Under the pieces are notes generated by a model. It saw only the letters and a program-made list of their open reading frames with translations, had not been told where the DNA came from and did no database searches. The position numbers and the translations under genes were made by a program. This document shows, piece by piece, positions 46,295-54,898 of a DNA stretch of 64,000 nt. Position 1 is the first letter of the stretch, and every line of letters begins with the position of its first letter. This DNA comes from Corynebacterium sp. HS2168-gen11 (GTDB lineage Bacteria > Actinomycetota > Actinomycetes > Mycobacteriales > Mycobacteriaceae): contig NZ_JANUXR010000004.1 of the NCBI RefSeq assembly GCF_024834075.1, positions 62,001-126,000 on the forward strand. Reading direction: 5' to 3'.

Positions 46295-48676
46295 GTGGCA
46301 GCTTGGTTGTACCAATTAGGGAAGTGGTCGTACCGCGCGAAGTGGTTGGTCGTGAGCGCGTGGGTGATCATTTTGGCCGCTTTTGGTGGTTCAGCATTCG
46401 CGTTCCAGGAAGGCTATACCGATGCGTTCAGTATCAATGGCACGCAGGCGCAGAAAGCCACTTTTTTGCTGCTGAAGAACTTTCCGAACGAGAAGCCACC
46501 GATTGAGGCCACCGGCGTGACCATCGCGTTTAAGGCTCCAGAGGGTGAAACACTCACCGAGACCTCGAATAAAGAGGCCATTGATGCGGTTATTACGTCT
46601 ATCCAGGAAAATCTTGATGGTCTGACTGACACTGACCGCTTCGGCAATCCGGTGACGTTGGATCCCGAGTTTCGCCAGTTCGTCGTCGATACGCAGGTCA
46701 GCAATGGCATGCCGCTGGAGAATGCGCAACGTGATGCCGATAATGTACGGCTGCTCAGCGAAGACGCCCGCATTGGCTTTACGACGTTTAGCCTCGATGT
46801 GCCTACCCCTGCGGACGTTCGGCCTGATCAGCGTGAGGCAATCGCGAACGCAATGGAGCTGGGTCGCCAAGCTGGCCTGCAGGTGGAAGCCGGTGGCGCG
46901 GCGTATGGTGATCCGATTGTGGTGGAATCAACCTCGGAGATTGTCGGCCTGTCTGTGGCGGCGGTGATTTTGCTGCTCACGTTTGGTTCTCTGGTTGCTG
47001 CCGGTATGCCGCTGATTATCGCGGTGGTGGCGGTCAGCCTTGGTTCGCTGGCAACCACGCTGGCAACGGCCTGGGTTCCGCTGAATAACATCACCCCAGT
47101 GCTGTCGGTGATGTTGGGCCTGGCAGTTGGTGTTGATTATGCGCTGTTTATTTTGTTCCGATTCCGCAAGGAATTGAAGCATTTACCGCCGCAAGAAGCC
47201 ATTGGTGTGGCGGTCGGCACGGCTGGTTCGGCAGTGGTGTTTGCGGGCCTGACCGTGATTGTCGCCCTGGTGGCGCTGTATGTTGCCGATATTCTTTTCC
47301 TTACCTATATGGGCCTGGCGGCGGCATTTACAGTCCTGATGGCCGTGCTGATTTCGATCACATTATTGCCCGCGATCCTGGGCATCGCCGGCCCACGCGC
47401 CTTTTCCGGCAAGCTGAAATTCCTGAATCGAAAGGCACGCAAGAAGCGCTGGTCTCCTGCAGCATCCTGGATCCGCTTCGTCCACCGTTTCCCAGCACTG
47501 ATTATTGCGCTGGTGGTCTTTGGCCTAGGCGCATTAACCGTGCCAGCTTTAGGACTCCACCTTTCCCTACCCTCTGATGGCCAATCACCAATGGAAACAA
47601 CGCAACGCAAACAGGCAGAAATCCTGTATGAAGGTTTCGGCCCTGGCGCCGACGCGCAATTCCTAGTCGTCATCGATGCCCACCATGTCAATCCCGACGC
47701 CACCGCCTTAAGCTCCTTAATGGAGGTGCAGGAAAGCAGCCACGACCCCGCCACCGGACCATTCGACCGCAACGCCGCAGCGGCGCTCGCCAGCTACCTA
47801 TACGTGGTGCAGAAATTCTCGGTGACCCAGGACGTGAAGCACGTGCAGATCGTGGGCTTGTCGGAGGATAAGATGGCGGCGAAGCTGCTGTTGTCCTCGG
47901 AGCGGGCGAATATTGATCCGCGGACGAACCAGCTCATTGACGCCCTCCGCATTAAGGAGCAAGAAGTGATTGCCGCCACAGGTGTCGAGTCCGGCATTAC
48001 CGGCTTGGTGCCAGTGCAGCAGGATGTGGTGAATCGATTAGCACATGCAATGCCGCTGTATTTATCGATTGTGGTGGGCTTAGCAATCGTGTTGTTGCTG
48101 CTGGTATTCCGCTCGGTTATGGTGCCAGTGATTGCCGGCGTGGGATTTTTGCTATCCGTTGGCGCCGCCTTTGGTGTCACCGTGTTGTTCTGGCAAGAAG
48201 GCCTGTGGGGCCTAGTTGGCACACCTGCTCCGATCATTGCGTTTATGCCGATTTTCTTAATAGGTGTGTGCTTCGGCTTGGCAATGGACTATCAAGTGTT
48301 CATCGTCTCTGCCATGCGCGAATATTACACTCATCATCACGGCGCCGGGGAAGGCAAATTCAATGGTGTTGAGACGTCGATTGTGCACGGCTTTGTTCAT
48401 TCTTCGAAGGTTGTGACAGCAGCGGCGTTCATTATGATTGCGGTATTCGCAGCCTTTGTGGGGCAGCCATTGCCGTTTGTGAAAATTTTTGGCTTCGCGC
48501 TCGGCGCCGGTGTGCTTTTCGACGCGTTCTTCATCCGCATGGCCTTTGTCCCTGCCGCCATGTTCCTATTAGGGCGAGCCACGTGGTGGATGCCTCGTTG
48601 GCTCGACCGTATCTTGCCGCATGTGGATGTGGAGGGAACTTCCTTGTCGAAGGTGAGTGGAAAAGCGGTGGTGTAA
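46295..48676 (+). CDS. MMPL/RND-family membrane transporter
   Basis: 793 residues from GTG 46295 with AGGAAGGGA upstream. Two sets of RND helices flank two extracytoplasmic loops. The hydrophobic block IVGLSVAAVILLLTFGSLVA near 215 and VMLGLAVGVDYALFILFRFRKEL near 270 (GxxxDY) are MMPL marks, repeated as FGLAMDYQVFIVSAMREYY near 665. Proton-driven export of lipids or mycolates is the known family role. It could equally be a YdfJ-type antibiotic exporter. Confidence 0.88.
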   Translation: MAAWLYQLGKWSYRAKWLVVSAWVIILAAFGGSAFAFQEGYTDAFSINGTQAQKATFLLLKNFPNEKPPIEATGVTIAFKAPEGETLTETSNKEAIDAVITSIQENLDGLTDTDRFGNPVTLDPEFRQFVVDTQVSNGMPLENAQRDADNVRLLSEDARIGFTTFSLDVPTPADVRPDQREAIANAMELGRQAGLQVEAGGAAYGDPIVVESTSEIVGLSVAAVILLLTFGSLVAAGMPLIIAVVAVSLGSLATTLATAWVPLNNITPVLSVMLGLAVGVDYALFILFRFRKELKHLPPQEAIGVAVGTAGSAVVFAGLTVIVALVALYVADILFLTYMGLAAAFTVLMAVLISITLLPAILGIAGPRAFSGKLKFLNRKARKKRWSPAASWIRFVHRFPALIIALVVFGLGALTVPALGLHLSLPSDGQSPMETTQRKQAEILYEGFGPGADAQFLVVIDAHHVNPDATALSSLMEVQESSHDPATGPFDRNAAAALASYLYVVQKFSVTQDVKHVQIVGLSEDKMAAKLLLSSERANIDPRTNQLIDALRIKEQEVIAATGVESGITGLVPVQQDVVNRLAHAMPLYLSIVVGLAIVLLLLVFRSVMVPVIAGVGFLLSVGAAFGVTVLFWQEGLWGLVGTPAPIIAFMPIFLIGVCFGLAMDYQVFIVSAMREYYTHHHGAGEGKFNGVETSIVHGFVHSSKVVTAAAFIMIAVFAAFVGQPLPFVKIFGFALGAGVLFDAFFIRMAFVPAAMFLLGRATWWMPRWLDRILPHVDVEGTSLSKVSGKAVV

Positions 48677-48686
48677 ACTAGCCGGC

Positions 48687-49943
48687 ATGAGTGGAACCGT
48701 TGACACAACTTTTAGCATTGGTACTGAATTAGAGTCAGGCCCTGGCCGACATGGTCGCACAGGCGTGATTCATACTCCGCATGGAGATATTCAGACCCCG
48801 GCCTTTATTCCGGTGGGTACGAAGGCGACGGTGAAAACACTCACCCCAGAGCAGGTGCGTGCAACTGGTGCGCAAGCGGTGTTGTCGAATGCGTACCATT
48901 TGTATTTGCAGCCTGGCCCAGATGTGGTCGATGAGGCTGGTGGCGTGTCGCGATTCGAGAACTGGCATGGCCCAACCTATACCGATTCTGGCGGATTCCA
49001 GGTGATGAGTCTTGGCGTGGGCTTTAAAAAAGTGCTTGCGATGGATACCGCGAACCTCACCGAGGGCGATATTCGCGCGAAGAAAAAAGATCGTTATGCC
49101 AATGTTGATGAAGATGGTGTGGATTTCCGCAGCGTGATTGACGGTTCGCGACACCGCTTCACCCCGGAAGTTTCCATGCAGATTCAGCATCAGCTAGGTG
49201 CCGATATCATCTTTGCCTTCGATGAACTGACAACCCTGGTGGATACCAGATTGTATCAGGAGCAGTCGGTTGCCAGGACGCATCGATGGGCAAAGCGATG
49301 CCTGGACGAGCATGATCGCCTGACGAATGAGCGGGTGGGGAAGCCTTTGCAGTCGCTTTGGGGCGTGGTGCAGGGTGCGCAGTACGAGGATTTGCGTCGT
49401 CAAGCAACGCGCGGGCTTGTCGAGTTGTCGCAGCAGGCGGAAGACCAGGGCAAACGCGGGTTTGGCGGCTTCGGCATCGGCGGCGCGCTGGAGAAGGAAA
49501 ATCTCGGCACGATTGTTGGGTGGGTCTGCGATGAGCTGCCACGCGAGAAGCCACGGCATTTGCTGGGCATTTCCGAGCCGGATGATCTGTTCACCGCGAT
49601 TGAGGCCGGCGCGGACACCTTCGATTGCGTCGCTCCGACACGTTTGGGACGCCGCGGTGGTGTGTATACGCTCGACGGTCGCCTGAACCTGACCGCTGCG
49701 CCGTATAAACGCGATTTTGGGCCTATCGACGCCGAATTCGGTGGCTACGTTTCGGAAAACTATACGCGCGCCTATATCCATCACTTGTTTAAGGCCAAGG
49801 AATTCCTCGGCGGCACCCTGTGCACCATGCATAATGTCACTTTCATGGTGCGCCTCGTAGACAATATCCGCGCGGCGATCGCCGGTGGCTACTATGCCGA
49901 GTACAAGGCAGAATTCATGGGACGCTATTACGCCAAAAAATAA
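48687..49943 (+). CDS. tgt: tRNA-guanine (queuine) transglycosylase lacking the zinc cysteines
   Basis: Swaps G34 for a 7-deazaguanine base in tRNAs with GUN anticodons. 418 residues from ATG 48687. DSGGFQVMSLG (catalytic acid) near 90 and FDCVAPTR (nucleophile Asp) near 310 are intact. The zinc site that reads CDCYTC in E. coli reads FGGYVS here, so three of four ligands are lost; the His in TMHN remains. The base-pocket positions FDECT and GGLAVGE read FDELT and GGALEKE. These changes, with yhhQ and gluQ nearby and no QueC/D/E/F, suggest queuine salvage. Confidence 0.9.
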   Translation: MSGTVDTTFSIGTELESGPGRHGRTGVIHTPHGDIQTPAFIPVGTKATVKTLTPEQVRATGAQAVLSNAYHLYLQPGPDVVDEAGGVSRFENWHGPTYTDSGGFQVMSLGVGFKKVLAMDTANLTEGDIRAKKKDRYANVDEDGVDFRSVIDGSRHRFTPEVSMQIQHQLGADIIFAFDELTTLVDTRLYQEQSVARTHRWAKRCLDEHDRLTNERVGKPLQSLWGVVQGAQYEDLRRQATRGLVELSQQAEDQGKRGFGGFGIGGALEKENLGTIVGWVCDELPREKPRHLLGISEPDDLFTAIEAGADTFDCVAPTRLGRRGGVYTLDGRLNLTAAPYKRDFGPIDAEFGGYVSENYTRAYIHHLFKAKEFLGGTLCTMHNVTFMVRLVDNIRAAIAGGYYAEYKAEFMGRYYAKK

Positions 49944-49953
49944 TGCAGCGCAG

Positions 49954-49998
49954 GGCAATAGTGTGAGAAGTACTATAAAAAATTCTCACACTATTGCC
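49954..49998. repeat. 16-bp perfect inverted repeat between tgt and thrE
   Basis: GGCAATAGTGTGAGAA is mirrored exactly by TTCTCACACTATTGCC, with a 13-base A-rich loop and no T run after it. It may be a hairpin terminator without a U-tract or an operator. Confidence 0.7.
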
Positions 49999-50075
49999 AT
50001 ATGCGCAGCTCAGAGCCGTGTTGTGAGCTGCTGCACGATTCAGAGGTATCCAGTTGGGGAGTAGACTGGGCAACC

Positions 50076-51362
50076 GTGAATTATCTCGATAAACAGGTTG
50101 AAATGGACGTCGAAGCCGATCAAGTGGTGCGCTTGGGTCGGATGCTGCTGGCCTCTGGCACAGGTGGTTACCGCGTGATCCGAGCAATGAAACGCGCCGC
50201 CCGTGCGCTCGGCTTCGATAACCTCGCGGTGGTAGTCAATATTGACTCGGTGGTCTGCACCTTCCGCCGCGGCCAACAATTCCGGACCCTGGTCTCGGAG
50301 CAGTCCGCGATTGCCATTAACTCGTCGCGCATTGAAGCCATCGAGGAGTTCACACATAACCGCCTGCAGAACTCAATTACCGTTGCCGAGCTACAAGAAA
50401 ACCTCGATCGCATTGAAGCCAATACCGGTTCCCGCTGGAGCTTAACGACGAAGGCCCTCGCGGCCGGTTTCGCCTGCGCCGGCTTTGCCCTGCTGAATCA
50501 CTTCACCTTCCTGACAGCCTTAATAGTGGCAATTGCTGCGACATCAGGGCAGGTCGTCCGCGTGCTGTTGCACCACAAGAGTTTCAATCAGCTCGGCACC
50601 ACCGCATTATCAGGCATCGTCTCGAGCCTGGTCTTCTTCGGTATTGGACTGCTTGCCAAAGAAGCGAATTGGATCCAAGAAGCCCAGCTTTCCGCAGGCT
50701 ATGTCGCCAGCGTGCTGTACCTGATTCCTGGCTTCCCACTGTTCGCGGCACTGCTCGATTTGGTGCGTTTTGACTTCACCGCAGGACTATCGCGTCTGAT
50801 TTATGCCATTGAGATCAGCCTGGCCGCCACCTTCGCAGTCACCATGACCGGCTTGGCGATCAGCTTGAACCCAACACACCCTGTCTACTACCAAACCGGC
50901 TGGTCATGGTACGCCGTTGCTACGTTCGCCAGTTTCTTTGGTATTGCAGGGTTTGCGGTGCTGTTTAATTCATCCAAGCGAATGATCATCTTAGCGGCAA
51001 CCGTTGGTACCTGTGTGAATCTGGTACGCCTCGGGCTCGTCGCCGCCGGATTCTCCCTATTCTTCTGCGCATTTATCGGCGGCCTGCTTATCGGCCTGCT
51101 TGCGCCAGCCATTGTGGGACGCTTCTCCATTCCACGCATCACTATGACAGTCCCAGCCTCCGTCATTATGATCCCCGGGCCCTTAATGTATCGGGCGGTA
51201 TACGGCCTGGTCACCCGAGACATCTCAGGCGCTATCATTAACGCCGTCGACGCCGGCCTGGTGGTCATTTTTATCGCCGGCGGTTTGGGAGTCGCGCGAA
51301 TGTGTACCGATCGCGACTGGGCATTCGGCTACGCGATCGATTTCCATAAGAAGCTGGGGTAG
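50076..51362 (+). CDS. thrE: ThrE-family threonine/serine exporter
   Basis: 428 residues from GTG 50076; ATG 50104 is an alternative. The N-terminal half is soluble (LLASGTGGYRVIRAMKRAARALG, DUF1212), with a hydrolase-like fold; ten helices follow, including PGFPLFAALLDLVRFD near 225 and VMIPGPLMYRAVYGL near 370. ThrE of C. glutamicum exports threonine and serine by proton antiport; the same substrates are likely. Confidence 0.87.
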   Translation: MNYLDKQVEMDVEADQVVRLGRMLLASGTGGYRVIRAMKRAARALGFDNLAVVVNIDSVVCTFRRGQQFRTLVSEQSAIAINSSRIEAIEEFTHNRLQNSITVAELQENLDRIEANTGSRWSLTTKALAAGFACAGFALLNHFTFLTALIVAIAATSGQVVRVLLHHKSFNQLGTTALSGIVSSLVFFGIGLLAKEANWIQEAQLSAGYVASVLYLIPGFPLFAALLDLVRFDFTAGLSRLIYAIEISLAATFAVTMTGLAISLNPTHPVYYQTGWSWYAVATFASFFGIAGFAVLFNSSKRMIILAATVGTCVNLVRLGLVAAGFSLFFCAFIGGLLIGLLAPAIVGRFSIPRITMTVPASVIMIPGPLMYRAVYGLVTRDISGAIINAVDAGLVVIFIAGGLGVARMCTDRDWAFGYAIDFHKKLG

Positions 51363-51367
51363 CGTCG

Positions 51368-52015
51368 TTAAGCGCGCTGTTCGTGGGTGGTGACGAAGCG
51401 AATAGCGCGGTAGGTCAGCGGCATTATGGCGATCTCGACGCCGGTTTTCCACACAAAACCAACCGCCACGTAATTAAGGGTGTCGCCAAGGGTGCTAATG
51501 CCGATGGCGGGCGCGGCGATGAGGCAGAAAATCAAGGTATCGCCAAACTCGCCGACGATGGTGGAGCCGAGCAGGCGCTTCCAGAGGCCGGCGTCGCCGT
51601 TGCGTTCTTTCATGCGCGTGAGCGTCCACGCATTAAGGAGTTGCCCGACCGCATAGCCCGCTAGCGAGGCCAATACGATGCGTGGCACCAGCCCTAATGT
51701 GGCGGCGAAAGCCTCCTGACCAGTGTAAAAGTCTGCAGGTGGCAGTGCAATAGCAATGTAGAACGAAATGATCGCCAGCAGGGTGATGAAAAACCCCGTC
51801 CAAATCGCGTGGCGAGCCACGCGGAACCCATAACATTCGCTCATGACGTCGCCAAGCACATAGGCGAGCGGGAACAGGAAAAACGCCCCGTCGGTCACGA
51901 GCGGGCCAATCACCACGCCTTTGGTCGAGGTAATATTCGAGATCAGGAACACTGCCACGAACATTGCAAGCAGCTGCGGATAAAGACTGGTCCTTAATGG
52001 GATGTAGCGAGTCAT
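51368..52015 (-). CDS. yhhQ: Queuosine precursor transporter (YhhQ/VUT family)
   Basis: 215 residues with about six membrane helices. Family motifs are [21 protein letters not shown] near 48 and [18 protein letters not shown] near 150. E. coli YhhQ imports preQ0/preQ1; other members import queuine. It is divergent from gluQ, only 24 bp apart, and lies 1.4 kb from tgt, giving a functional reason for the cluster. Confidence 0.88.
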   Translation of the reverse strand: MTRYIPLRTSLYPQLLAMFVAVFLISNITSTKGVVIGPLVTDGAFFLFPLAYVLGDVMSECYGFRVARHAIWTGFFITLLAIISFYIAIALPPADFYTGQEAFAATLGLVPRIVLASLAGYAVGQLLNAWTLTRMKERNGDAGLWKRLLGSTIVGEFGDTLIFCLIAAPAIGISTLGDTLNYVAVGFVWKTGVEIAIMPLTYRAIRFVTTHEQRA

Positions 52016-52039
52016 GAAAAAAATTCTACGATAGAGTAC

Positions 52040-52933
52040 ATGACTTCCTCACCTTTGCCACCTGCTGGCCGCTACGCTCCGAGCCCTAGCGGCGATCTTC
52101 ACCTCGGCAATCTGCGCACCGCCACGTTGGCGTGGTTGTTCGCCAGGCGCACCGGCCGCCACTTCTACGTGCGCATTGAGGACATCGACACGCAGCGTTC
52201 CCGTCCCGACTCCGCCGCCCGCCAGCTCGAAGACCTCGCTGCATTAGGGCTTGACTGGGACGGCGAGGTCCTCCACCAGACCACCCGCTTTCGCGCCTAC
52301 GAAACCGCGCTCGCCCGCCTGCCGCACTACGAATGCTACTGTTCCCGCAAAGACATTCAGCAGGCCGCTTCCGCCCCCCACGGCATCCCCGGCCACTACC
52401 CAGGCACCTGCCGCGAGCTCACCGACGAGCAACGAGCTTTACGACGCCAACAATTGCGTGCCGAGAACCGGCAGCCGGCGATCCGGCTGCGGGCCGATGT
52501 CACGACCTTCCCCATTAAGGACCTGTATCACGGGGAGCTGCTTGGTGATGTTGACGATATGATCCTCAAGCGTGGTGGTCAGGCGCCTGATTGGGCGTAC
52601 AATCTTGCCGTTGTTGTGGATGATGGCTACCAGGGTGTGGATCAAGTTGTGCGCGGCGATGATCTTTTGAGCTCCGCGGCGCGCCAGGCGTATCTTGCGC
52701 ACCTGCTCTCCATTAAGGCGCCAGAATTCATTCACGTGCCGCTTGTGTTAAATAGCAACGGCCAGCGGCTTGCCAAGCGCGATGGGGCAGTGACCATGCG
52801 AGAAATAGGGGCGCAGGAGGCGTTTCAATTCATCTCCACCTCATTAAGGAGCGCTGCGCGAACGCCACAGGAGTTGCTGGAGACCTTTGATCCCGCCACA
52901 TTGGATCGTAATCCTTATACCTGGCAAGGATAA
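52040..52933 (+). CDS. gluQ: Glutamyl-Q tRNA(Asp) synthetase
   Basis: GluRS catalytic-domain paralogue that glutamylates queuosine in tRNA-Asp. 297 residues without the anticodon-binding domain. [15 protein letters not shown] (HIGH-like) is near 12, RLAKRDGA (KMSKS-like) near 245, and zinc ligands YCSRKD...Y..TC near 98-120 fit GluQRS. Its presence implies that queuosine-modified tRNA-Asp exists in this organism, supporting the role of tgt. Confidence 0.9.
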   Translation: MTSSPLPPAGRYAPSPSGDLHLGNLRTATLAWLFARRTGRHFYVRIEDIDTQRSRPDSAARQLEDLAALGLDWDGEVLHQTTRFRAYETALARLPHYECYCSRKDIQQAASAPHGIPGHYPGTCRELTDEQRALRRQQLRAENRQPAIRLRADVTTFPIKDLYHGELLGDVDDMILKRGGQAPDWAYNLAVVVDDGYQGVDQVVRGDDLLSSAARQAYLAHLLSIKAPEFIHVPLVLNSNGQRLAKRDGAVTMREIGAQEAFQFISTSLRSAARTPQELLETFDPATLDRNPYTWQG

Positions 52934-53047
52934 GAGCGCCTTAATGAGTGGGTATGCATATTTGTGGTGAGTCCGCAACACTTGTACACCCCGTACATTT
53001 CCTATTTGTGAATCGACAGGCAAAGTGGGATGTCGCATAGTTGCGGC

Positions 53048-54235
53048 ATGGAGATTTTACAGGCATACGAACAACTCGGGCCACGCGGCGTGGAATTGGT
53101 CGATGCTGTGATGAAGTCTAAAGAAACTGTGCCTGCTTTATCAAGGCGGATTCATCTTTCACAGCAGCGAATTTCTTTGATCAAGGAGATCGGGAAACTT
53201 GTGTCACGTGAATTGCTGAAAGCTGCAGGAGAGTACGGCTATAGCGTCGATAAGCTGCATGAAATTGCCAGCATTGGACATCGGTTGAAGAATCCGGACG
53301 TCAATGTTGATGAGGTGCGTGCGGCGATGATTCGGCAATGTGCGCAGATGAGCATTGCGGAGACAAAGGCGCATATTCGGGCCGAAATTAAGCGCTTGAA
53401 CGGGGAGTATACGCCGGTGCGCGAATGGTACTTGCGGTTTTCGGCAAGTGCAGATCATGATGGGATGAAGTACTTGATCGCGAAAATGCCGGCGCCAATT
53501 ATGGATCGGTTGATCAATAGCCTGGTGCCGCAGGCGAAGCAGATGGTTGCGAAGCAGATGGCGCGGACTCCGCAAGAAGGCCTCATTAAGGCGCTGCTGA
53601 CGCGTGCTATTCCGACAGCACGGCCACAGGCGGCGGACGCGGTTGATTATGAGTACGTGGGTGAACATGAGAATCCGAATAATACGTTGGACATGCGTCA
53701 ACGGGCGTGTTTCCTTATCCCATTAGGGGATGTGCACATGCTGCAGACTGGGCAAATTGTGACTAGTGATGGTTCGTTGCTGAACGTTGAAGACGTTCTT
53801 GATCAGCAAATGGAGCCATATGGTTTTGCGGTAACCATGTACAACGACAAATTTGGGGTGAAGCGTCCAATGAATGTCTATGACCTAGAGCGTCGAGCAA
53901 ATCCGAATCAGCGATTCCTGGAGATTCTCAGTTACTTGGTATGTCAGCACGCTGAATGCGAGGAATCGGCGGTACGGTGCGATATTCACCATATTGTGGC
54001 GTTTTCGCAAGGAGGAAAGACAGAGCTTGAAAATCTGTGTCCGCTGTGTCACCAGCATAATCTTGAAAATGATGACGATCCGAAGCGGCCACGAAATGGG
54101 CGAGTGATTCGGGATCCAGATACGGGGCTCGTCTGGTATCAACTGCCAAACGGCACCATTAGGAGAAAAATTCCAAATCCTTTGGCGGCGTTTACCGGAA
54201 TGGCGGTGGCGCAGCGAGCAAAGGCAGTTATCTAG
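53048..54235 (+). CDS. DUF222/HNH endonuclease-domain protein, copy 4
   Basis: 395 residues from ATG 53048, aligned with the starts of copies 2 and 3. HTH-like SQQRISLIKEIGKL, DUF222 RLKNPDVNVDEV and GMKYLIAKMPAPI, HNH core CEESAVRCDIHHIVAF and NLCPLCHQHNLENDDDP. All catalytic Cys/His positions are intact. Unlike most neighbours it uses less GC-rich third positions. Carries repeat copies at 53586, 53723 and 54157. Confidence 0.85.
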   Translation: MEILQAYEQLGPRGVELVDAVMKSKETVPALSRRIHLSQQRISLIKEIGKLVSRELLKAAGEYGYSVDKLHEIASIGHRLKNPDVNVDEVRAAMIRQCAQMSIAETKAHIRAEIKRLNGEYTPVREWYLRFSASADHDGMKYLIAKMPAPIMDRLINSLVPQAKQMVAKQMARTPQEGLIKALLTRAIPTARPQAADAVDYEYVGEHENPNNTLDMRQRACFLIPLGDVHMLQTGQIVTSDGSLLNVEDVLDQQMEPYGFAVTMYNDKFGVKRPMNVYDLERRANPNQRFLEILSYLVCQHAECEESAVRCDIHHIVAFSQGGKTELENLCPLCHQHNLENDDDPKRPRNGRVIRDPDTGLVWYQLPNGTIRRKIPNPLAAFTGMAVAQRAKAVI

Positions 54236-54393
54236 CAAGTGCTAGCAGCTATCGAACGCAGGTAACCATGATGATCAGATGCATCATGGTTACCTGGCAT
54301 GCCTGCCGAACGTAGGGAGCAAAGGGGCAGATTACTGCATCAATATGGGGGTATACTTTGTTGCCTTGAAACCGCCGTAGGCATGAACGAAAT

Positions 54394-54428
54394 AAAACCC
54401 TGTACAACTTTTCGTTGTACAGGGTTTT
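54394..54428 (-). terminator. Terminator of tRNA-Ser(GGA)
   Basis: 15-bp perfect stem AAAACCCTGTACAAC / GTTGTACAGGGTTTT with a TTTTC loop, placed 5 bp after the tRNA on the minus strand. Confidence 0.88.
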
Positions 54429-54433
54429 CGCTG

Positions 54434-54519
54434 CGGAGGATGTGGGATTTGAACCCACGAGGGGCGTTAGCCCCGCACGCGTTCCAGGCGTGTGACATAG
54501 GCCGCTAGTCGAATCCTCC
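54434..54519 (-). tRNA. tRNA-Ser(GGA)
   Basis: Acceptor GGAGGAT/ATCCTCC on the minus strand, long variable arm. Anticodon stem CACGC/GCGTG encloses CTGGAAC, giving GGA. CCA is not encoded. Confidence 0.94.
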
Positions 54520-54654
54520 AGTGTGACACATTAAGAACTCATGTGTACCACGGAAAGTTTACACAAAGGGGGTTGGTTTCACAAATTTCGAGGTAGTGCC
54601 ATTAAGGAGCGAAATATTTGGGACTCATGACAAAATACGTTAAAGTGTTGATTA

Positions 54655-54740
54655 GGACTTCGCATGGCGCGTATCCCATGAACTCCCCCAGGGCAGGAAT
54701 GCAGCAAGGGTCAGTGGGCTCTGGTGGGTGTGCGGAGTCC
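54655..54740 (+). ncRNA. ffs: Signal recognition particle RNA (small bacterial type)
   Basis: Core GGGCAGGAATGCAGCAAGGG (54691-54710) is the conserved SRP domain IV loop. Ends GGACT and AGTCC pair, and a T run follows at 54743. Size and position beside dnaX and tRNA-Ser agree with corynebacterial ffs. Confidence 0.93.
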
Positions 54741-54898
54741 CCTTTTTTATTTGAACACTCATGATTTTTTAGCAACCTGATGAAAGGCCTTGTTGCTACT
54801 AGGCACGAGACTAGTCAGCCGTCTATCCTTAATGGATGAAGATGTAAGAATGACATCTCGACAGCACAATACGTGTTCAATATGGAAGGTGATTCACT

